DNA from: an uncultured Eubacteriales bacterium
GTDB lineage: Bacteria; Bacillota; Clostridia; Lachnospirales; Lachnospiraceae
NCBI GenBank assembly: GCA_900313775.1
Contig: OMSP01000053.1
Span: 1 to 6,470 of the forward strand
Reading direction: 5' to 3'
Length of the DNA: 6,470 nucleotides
This document shows, in pieces, positions 1-5,341 of the stretch. How positions within the stretch are numbered: position 1 is the stretch's first letter; every line of letters begins with the position of its first letter. Position numbers and translations under genes: made by a program. The notes under the pieces were generated by a model. It did no database searches. It saw only the letters and a program-made list of their open reading frames with translations, and had not been told where the DNA came from.

Positions 1-132
1 CAGCCGGCAAGGATCACAGGCGAGGCCTCACAGGAATTGTTTGATGTGGTCATAGCCGGACAGAACGCGCACAAGCTCGAATTCATTCGTTTCGGCGCGG
101 GAGAAGATCGGAAGGTGAGGCGGCATGATTAA
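1..132 (+). CDS. 3' end of an upstream gene; possibly a metallophosphoesterase-type protein (partial)
   Basis: An open frame enters from the left edge in frame 1 and ends at TAA (130-132), giving 43 residues. The last part reads like the final beta strands of a globular enzyme: FDVVIAG, then KLEFIRFGAGEDR, then a short basic tail. A closing strand followed by R-[FI]-GAG-x-DR is, from memory, common at the C terminus of calcineurin-like metallophosphoesterases and some secreted beta-rich proteins of gut bacteria. No catalytic residue lies in the window, so the family call is weak. Its stop overlaps the next gene's start (ATGATTAA, 8 shared bases), which supports this being a real reading frame in the same transcript. 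It could equally be an unrelated glycan-locus protein. Confidence 0.6.
   Translation, partial: QPARITGEASQELFDVVIAGQNAHKLEFIRFGAGEDRKVRRHD
113..120 (+). promoter_or_regulatory. Ribosome binding site for the glycosyltransferase/radical SAM gene
   Basis: The purine run AGGTGAGG ends 4 bases before the ATG at 125 and lies inside the end of the upstream gene. It resembles a Shine-Dalgarno sequence and supports the ATG at 125 as the start. The following residues (IKTSVIIPVYN) are the usual first strand of a family 2 glycosyltransferase, so nothing is missing at the N terminus. Confidence 0.6.
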
Positions 133-2800
133 GACCTCCGTCATTATTCCGGTGTATAATGCCGCGCCTTATCTGCATCGCTGTGTCGACAGTGTATTGG
201 CACAGACCCAAAAAGAGCTTGAGATCATCCTGATCGACGACGGATCGACTGACGGCAGCGTGGAGCTGATGAATCAGTATGCGAGCCGGTATCCGAATAT
301 CCGGGTGATCACTCAGGAGCATGCCCGGCAGGGGGCAGCAAGAAACAAAGGACTTGCAGCCGCCAAAGGTGAGTATGTCTATTTCCTCGACTCAGACGAC
401 CGGATCGCGTCGGAACTGTGTGAGACATGTTATGGGATATGTCAGGAAAATGATCTCGATTTTGTGACATTTGACTCGAAAAACTTTCTTTATGATGAAT
501 CTGACCGGGGCTTAGAGATCCCGGACGATACCTTTGACCGGAGTTCTCTCGGGGTGGAGCAGCGGCTTTACACCGGGCCTGAGTTCTGGTCTTCTTACTA
601 TAACGACTGGGCGATTCCTTTCGTATGCTGGCTGCACTATATCCGTCGGGATACGGCGCTGAGGCTCCGGTTTGAAGAAGGGATCTTTTACGAGGACAAC
701 GACTGGACGCTGCGCCTGTATATGGATGCGGAGCGGATGATGTATCTGCCGGAAAAGCTGCACAGGCACTGCTGGCGAAGAAATTCGACGATCTTGTCGG
801 GCTTCACAGTGGATCATTTGAGATCCTGTTTTCATATCCATGACGTGCTTTGTGGCATATATCATAAATACACAGATACAGTAAAAAAGCGGATGATCCG
901 AGATGTGCTGCGGCTCAACATCTGCCGTTTCGATCAGTTGACCGGTGTTGAGCAATCTGACAAACGGTACAGGTCGGAGCTGGGCGGCTTCTGCGATCAT
1001 CTTGAGCAGCTGACAGATGCAAGCGGCCCTTTCAGTTCCATGATGATGGTCCATCTCGCAGCGGCAGAAAGGATTCTCGGTGCTGTGAGGAATTGGCAGG
1101 AGAAAGAGACGGCAGCAGGCTGGAAGGAGATGATTCAGCGTTGCATCCGTCACTGTTGCCCCATGCTCTATGAAGAAAAGACGATCGGCATCTACGGCAC
1201 CGGCAAGGTGAGCCGCTGTCTTGTATCCTGGCTGGAGAGATTTGCAGCTGACAAAACAGCGAAGATAGTCTTTCTTCATACAGACAAATCAACAGGTCTT
1301 ATCTATGAAGGATGCCGGGTCTTCAATGTGGATGACATATCGCAGATTCATCCGGAAGCCCTGATCATTGCGAGCATCTATTACAGTGATTCAATCAAAA
1401 AAGAGCTCAACAAGCGCAAGATCAGGATAGAACCCACGATCGATGTTCCGTTTGAAATCAAGTTTTTGCTTGACAACAGAGAAGAGCTCGGTCATTGGAA
1501 GGAGGAAGCTCCGGTCATCCGGGAGCCCTCTGATTCTGCGAAAGAAAGGTTTTACCTCAGAGGACTCGGCTGGCGCTGCCGGATCGTCCTGTACGCATTT
1601 CCGGGATTCAGAGAGATGGTCAAAGGAGTGGTGGATGGCAGCTGGCCGCACAAAGAATACTGCGGTATTCCTGTTTACGCTCCTGATAAGGCAGATTGGG
1701 GGGACGTCAGCAAGCATAAACTGGCTGTTGCCTATGAAGAAGATGACAGCTTAAGCTATGAAGATATGATGGCTGAGGCCGAAGAACACGGATGCCAGCC
1801 TGCAGGGATCACAACATTATCACAGATGCTTGCCGCCTATCTTGAGCGATGGGAAAGGGTGGTGTACTACCCGGCTGTCATAAGGACCGATATTTCGACT
1901 CTCTGCCAGTTGAACTGCCCGGGCTGTTATATGCGCACGGGAAATTACGGTACGATGGGCGCGGGAGTCATGACTCTGGAACATATGAGACAGCTGGTCG
2001 AGGCCAATCCCGGTTTAAAAGAGATCGAACTTTCCAACAGCGGGGAACCGTTCTGCAATCCGGAAATGTACGAGATCGTTGAACTGCTGCGCGAGCACCA
2101 AATACGCCCGCAATTGTGGAACGGCGTGAACCTCAATCATGCGCCCGATCGCGTGCTTGAAGCATTGGTTAGGGCCGGAACCGATGATATCACAGTCTCT
2201 ATCGATGGTGCTACACAGGAGACTTACAGCCGGTACCGCAGGGGCGGCGACATTGAAAAGGTCTTTGAAAATATTAGGAAGATCAATAAGTACAAGGAGA
2301 AATACCAGACGAAGTATCCGGAACTGCGTTGGCAATATATCCTGATGGAGCACAATCAGGATGAAGTGGAAGATGCCATACAAAAGGCCGGAGAGCTTGA
2401 TATGCTGATATACTTCAAGCCCGACTGGCGGGGCAGCTTTCAAGCCAGGGATCCCGAGCGTTTGGCAAAACTGACAGGTCTCAAAGCACTTGATCAGCTG
2501 GAATATGAAACAAACGAGGAACATGTATACGGCAGTGAGATCATGTGTGCGCAGATGCTGATCATGCCGCAGATCAATTGGGACGGACGGGTATTAGGAT
2601 GCTGCAATGTCTATCTTGACGATTGGCGTATGAACGTGTTTGACACACCGCTTAAGGAGTTGTTCAATCAGCCTGATTACAGAGCGGCAGTCATTGCTTT
2701 GTTGAAAGGGAAGAATAATGATATTTTCGAGGGACCGTGCCGGAAATGCTATACATACAAAACCGATGTGATGAGCTATCATTTTCCTTTGCCGTTATAA
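125..2800 (+). CDS. Fusion protein: family 2 glycosyltransferase + Rossmann-like module(s) + radical SAM/SPASM enzyme
   Basis: An 891-residue, probably cytoplasmic protein with two enzymes on one chain. Residues 4-225 are a GT-A family 2 glycosyltransferase: first strand SVIIPVYN, IDDGSTDGS (37-45), the DSDD metal/nucleotide site (89-92), a candidate catalytic-base ED pair (190-191) and the HRHCWRRNSTI segment (213-223) matching the family's late YYYR-type motif. Residues 226-345 look helical. Residues 352-443 carry a Rossmann-like fold with IGIYGTGK; residues about 484-570 look like a decayed second copy. Residues 588-891 are a radical SAM enzyme: CQLNCPGC (C594, C598, C601) for the 4Fe-4S cluster, NSGEP (638-642) as the GGEP-like SAM motif, and VSIDG (691-695). 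A SPASM-type ending follows: C808, G821, C826, C872, C875, enough for one auxiliary cluster. By family, the first half transfers a sugar from an activated donor and the second does radical chemistry on an unknown substrate. There are no membrane segments or signal peptide. The substrate cannot be read from sequence. Confidence 0.9.
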   Translation: MIKTSVIIPVYNAAPYLHRCVDSVLAQTQKELEIILIDDGSTDGSVELMNQYASRYPNIRVITQEHARQGAARNKGLAAAKGEYVYFLDSDDRIASELCETCYGICQENDLDFVTFDSKNFLYDESDRGLEIPDDTFDRSSLGVEQRLYTGPEFWSSYYNDWAIPFVCWLHYIRRDTALRLRFEEGIFYEDNDWTLRLYMDAERMMYLPEKLHRHCWRRNSTILSGFTVDHLRSCFHIHDVLCGIYHKYTDTVKKRMIRDVLRLNICRFDQLTGVEQSDKRYRSELGGFCDHLEQLTDASGPFSSMMMVHLAAAERILGAVRNWQEKETAAGWKEMIQRCIRHCCPMLYEEKTIGIYGTGKVSRCLVSWLERFAADKTAKIVFLHTDKSTGLIYEGCRVFNVDDISQIHPEALIIASIYYSDSIKKELNKRKIRIEPTIDVPFEIKFLLDNREELGHWKEEAPVIREPSDSAKERFYLRGLGWRCRIVLYAFPGFREMVKGVVDGSWPHKEYCGIPVYAPDKADWGDVSKHKLAVAYEEDDSLSYEDMMAEAEEHGCQPAGITTLSQMLAAYLERWERVVYYPAVIRTDISTLCQLNCPGCYMRTGNYGTMGAGVMTLEHMRQLVEANPGLKEIELSNSGEPFCNPEMYEIVELLREHQIRPQLWNGVNLNHAPDRVLEALVRAGTDDITVSIDGATQETYSRYRRGGDIEKVFENIRKINKYKEKYQTKYPELRWQYILMEHNQDEVEDAIQKAGELDMLIYFKPDWRGSFQARDPERLAKLTGLKALDQLEYETNEEHVYGSEIMCAQMLIMPQINWDGRVLGCCNVYLDDWRMNVFDTPLKELFNQPDYRAAVIALLKGKNNDIFEGPCRKCYTYKTDVMSYHFPLPL

Positions 2801-2806
2801 ACCATG
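2798..2806 (+). other. In-frame single-stop junction (TAA ACC ATG) between the two giant genes
   Basis: The stop of the glycosyltransferase/radical SAM gene and the start of the HAD-type gene are in the same reading frame, separated by one sense codon. The bases just upstream (2781-2803) are pyrimidine- and AT-rich and contain no recognisable Shine-Dalgarno sequence, unlike the starts at 125 and 5329. Reinitiation by the terminating ribosome is the simplest explanation for translation of the second gene. Occasional stop readthrough would give one chain of about 1,738 residues, but nothing here shows that it occurs. Confidence 0.7.
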
Positions 2807-5341
2807 AGTGAGCTTGATTATCGAATTGAACATTTTGATCACAATTTCTCCTCGGTTCGGGGGAAGAGGATCTTTCTCTACGGCGCAGGGAAGAATACTG
2901 AGGCGGTCATCCGGCATTTTGATGATATTTATGATTTTAATGCGATCATTGTACCGGAAACCGACGCGGCTGAAGGCAGCGGTAAAAACCGCCTTTGGGG
3001 CAAACCTGTCTGCACGCTGGAAGAAGCGCTGGCGCAGGATCCTGATATTATCCTGATCGCAGCGCAGATGTTTTCGGCTGAAATGATCTATCAGCGCATC
3101 AATCAGGACTGCCGCAGAAAAGGTGTTGTTCTGATGGATCTGTACGGGCACGATCAGATACAGCTGCACGATGAGATAGATGCCCAAAGATATCAGGATC
3201 TTCAGGGGTGGGAAGAACTGACCGAAGAATATGATATTGTCTCCTTTGCACTGCTCGACACGATTCTGGTGAGAGATATGTTTCATGACCGCCCTGCAGC
3301 GACGCGTCCGGTATTTGTACAGCTGCTGAACGCGCTGGCAGCGCGGGGCACCATGCTGATCGGCATCGAGGAAAACTGCTATCCACACAGATGGTATGAA
3401 GAGGCTTTTGACGCATCAGGGTTTGATGAAGGTCTTTTTGAAAAACTGTATATCAGAGAACACACAGAAAGATTCTTCCGGGACATAAAGGAATCATATC
3501 CGGGGAAGAGGATCCTGCACATAGGAGCCTCTGAACTGCTGGATGTCATTATACCCAGACTGTGCGGGCTGGACAGCTATAAGATGGTGTTCTTTGACCG
3601 GGCAAGTCTGACTGCTTTTGACATGGACAGTCAGGACATAACCCGGGAGGAAAGCACGGACAGTGAGTGTTCGATCGATGAGATCAGACAGATGATAGAC
3701 CGGTGCGACGGCGTGACTTTCGATGTTTTTGACACGCTGCTGATGAGGTGCACCTGTGCGCCGGAGGATGTCTTCCGACTGACAGCGCTGGAAGCGTATC
3801 ATCAGGGACTGCTGAAGGACCGGGATGAAATGCAGCGCTTTATTGCGGCGCGAAGCGAAGCGCAGACATACTGCAGCACGCTCGCTGAGATCTGTAAAGC
3901 TGTATCGGAAGTCATGTGTCCGGGGAAGGACGCAGCCGAAGTGCTGATGCAGATGGAGATCGAAGAGGAGAGAAAGATACTGGTCCCGAGGCGTGATATG
4001 GCAGATCTGCTTGAGTATGCCGTCAATAATGACAAGAAGGTCGTGCTGGTCAGCGATATGTATCTGCCCAAGTCAGTGATACACTCTTTTCTTGAAGAAA
4101 AAGGCGTTCGGGGATATGATGATATCGCGGTTTCCTGTGAGTGCGGTCTGTCCAAGGCAGAGGGACTGTTTGCAGACGTCAAGAGGAAGTGTTTCGGAAG
4201 CGGCTGCCGGATCGTGCATATCGGTGACGACCGTGTGTCAGACGGATATTTTGCGAAAAGAGCTGGATACACACCTTTGATCATACCGGCGCCATATGCT
4301 GATGAGCGTGTGAGAGAATCCTGTGACGCGGCCGGAAGTGTGATCGGGAGGCTGCTCCTGGGTATTACACTTGCCGAAAGATACAGCCGGACGGGAGAAA
4401 AAGGAGGCGGCAGGCAGCAGGCTCTGTACGATTACGGGTTCTGTGCGGTGGCGCCGGCAATCATCGGCTGGACATACTGGTTTTTGAGAGAGATCCGCAA
4501 GGTTAAGCCGGATAAAGTGCTGTTCGCGGCCCGTGACGGCTATTTATTCAGGGAAGTGTACGATCTGCTGAAGACCCGGGATGATCCCGAGGCGGTTTAT
4601 TATTACACTTCGCGTCATGCGGCGTTTCTGACCTGCTCTGACAGGAAGGAGATGATCGGTTATGTGACCGGTATGGCCTCAGAACTGAGCGCCGGAGAGG
4701 TTTTAAGCCGCTTTTACGAGATTGATGAAGATCAGCAGAGCAGTGGGAGCACGGCAGAAGAACTGATCCTCGCGAATATGGAACAGATCTGTGAATCAGC
4801 CCGCAAGGCCAGAGCCGGTCAGCAGGCTTACTGGGAGCGTGAAGGGCTGCAAAGCGGAGCAGAATATGCCTTCTTTGACTTTCTGTCGGCAGGTACAACA
4901 CAGCGTATTCTTGAAGAAATATCATCGTTTGATATAAGAGGATATTATTTCGGAAGAAACGATAATATATCGCTTGTTGAGAAACGAAAAACTTTCTTAA
5001 GTGGAGACAGCACAGCGGAAAAAGCATTCCTGGACCGCTATATGGAAATGGAGTATTATCTGATGTCGCCGGAGCCCTCGCTGCGCCGGTATGCAGAGGA
5101 TGGAACTCCGGAATTCTCGAACGAGATAAGGACCAAGGATGAGCTGGAGGATACGGCGGTCGTGCACCGCGGCGTCAGAGACTTTTTACGGCAGTTCGCC
5201 CAGATATACCCGGCAGGGCAATTGCCGTTGATCGAAGTGAGTATTTCTGCTGAGTTTATCTGCCGTATTTACCTGATGAACAGGTCAGATCTTTCGAAAC
5301 GAAGGTACTATGATGACTGGAGCAACCGATGGCTGAATTGA
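2804..5341 (+). CDS. Large HAD-like protein (COG5610-like) with Rossmann-like module, pseudo-HAD, HAD and C-terminal ARDGY region
   Basis: An 845-residue protein without signal peptide or membrane segments. Residues 20-115 form a Rossmann-like module (IFLYGAGKNTEAVI at 23-36). Residues 143-266 look like a HAD core without cap and without catalytic residues. Residues 302-500 are a more complete HAD domain: FDVFDTLL motif I with nucleophile D307; a helical cap at about 316-405; LVSDMYLP motif II with S417; CGLSKAEG with motif III K451; and IGDDRVSD with D475 and D480. Residues 535-845 carry the conserved tail seen with this HAD type in polysaccharide loci: YDYG, FAARDGYLFREVY (574-586), YTSRHAAFL (601-609), FFDFLSAGTTQ (690-700) and GYYFGR (713-718). 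By family it would be a phosphohydrolase or phosphotransferase acting in glycan assembly, but the substrate is unknown. The residue two after D307 is Phe rather than Asp, so classic phosphatase chemistry is uncertain. Start at ATG 2804: the frame is closed by the TAA three bases upstream. Its 3' end overlaps the next gene by 13 bases. Confidence 0.85.
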   Translation: MSELDYRIEHFDHNFSSVRGKRIFLYGAGKNTEAVIRHFDDIYDFNAIIVPETDAAEGSGKNRLWGKPVCTLEEALAQDPDIILIAAQMFSAEMIYQRINQDCRRKGVVLMDLYGHDQIQLHDEIDAQRYQDLQGWEELTEEYDIVSFALLDTILVRDMFHDRPAATRPVFVQLLNALAARGTMLIGIEENCYPHRWYEEAFDASGFDEGLFEKLYIREHTERFFRDIKESYPGKRILHIGASELLDVIIPRLCGLDSYKMVFFDRASLTAFDMDSQDITREESTDSECSIDEIRQMIDRCDGVTFDVFDTLLMRCTCAPEDVFRLTALEAYHQGLLKDRDEMQRFIAARSEAQTYCSTLAEICKAVSEVMCPGKDAAEVLMQMEIEEERKILVPRRDMADLLEYAVNNDKKVVLVSDMYLPKSVIHSFLEEKGVRGYDDIAVSCECGLSKAEGLFADVKRKCFGSGCRIVHIGDDRVSDGYFAKRAGYTPLIIPAPYADERVRESCDAAGSVIGRLLLGITLAERYSRTGEKGGGRQQALYDYGFCAVAPAIIGWTYWFLREIRKVKPDKVLFAARDGYLFREVYDLLKTRDDPEAVYYYTSRHAAFLTCSDRKEMIGYVTGMASELSAGEVLSRFYEIDEDQQSSGSTAEELILANMEQICESARKARAGQQAYWEREGLQSGAEYAFFDFLSAGTTQRILEEISSFDIRGYYFGRNDNISLVEKRKTFLSGDSTAEKAFLDRYMEMEYYLMSPEPSLRRYAEDGTPEFSNEIRTKDELEDTAVVHRGVRDFLRQFAQIYPAGQLPLIEVSISAEFICRIYLMNRSDLSKRRYYDDWSNRWLN
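5319..5322 (+). promoter_or_regulatory. Ribosome binding site for the methyltransferase gene
   Basis: GGAG sits 6 bases upstream of ATG 5329, within the last codons of the HAD-type gene. It favours ATG 5329 over the next in-frame ATG at 5347, which would remove six residues ahead of the conserved fold and lacks a comparable purine block. The resulting 13-base overlap with the upstream stop suggests coupled translation. Confidence 0.55.

Noticed and set aside
512..1279. Antisense open frame of 255 codons opposite the glycosyltransferase
   Set aside because: Opposite well-supported coding sequence; composition rich in His, Arg and Pro with no domain-like pattern.
1443..1754. Plus-strand open frame in another phase inside the fusion gene
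   Set aside because: Nested in a continuous longer gene whose frame keeps domain-like sequence on both sides; no sign of a frameshift.
2015..2524. Antisense open frame opposite the radical SAM domain
   Set aside because: Hydrophobic stretches arise from the reverse complement of charged codons; the sense strand carries the full radical SAM motif set.
125..2800. Ribosomal-peptide maturation system built around the radical SAM/SPASM enzyme
   Set aside because: No small precursor gene fits in the window, there is no N-terminal precursor-recognition domain on the radical SAM part, and its fusion partner is a glycosyltransferase; a glycan role is more likely.
2781..2803. Possible terminator or promoter between the two large genes
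   Set aside because: Only 3 bases lie between the genes; no hairpin followed by a T run and no -35/-10 pair that I can support.
2795..3388. Antisense open frame across the junction of the two large genes
   Set aside because: It spans the stop/start junction only because that strand lacks stops there; no start context or family resemblance.
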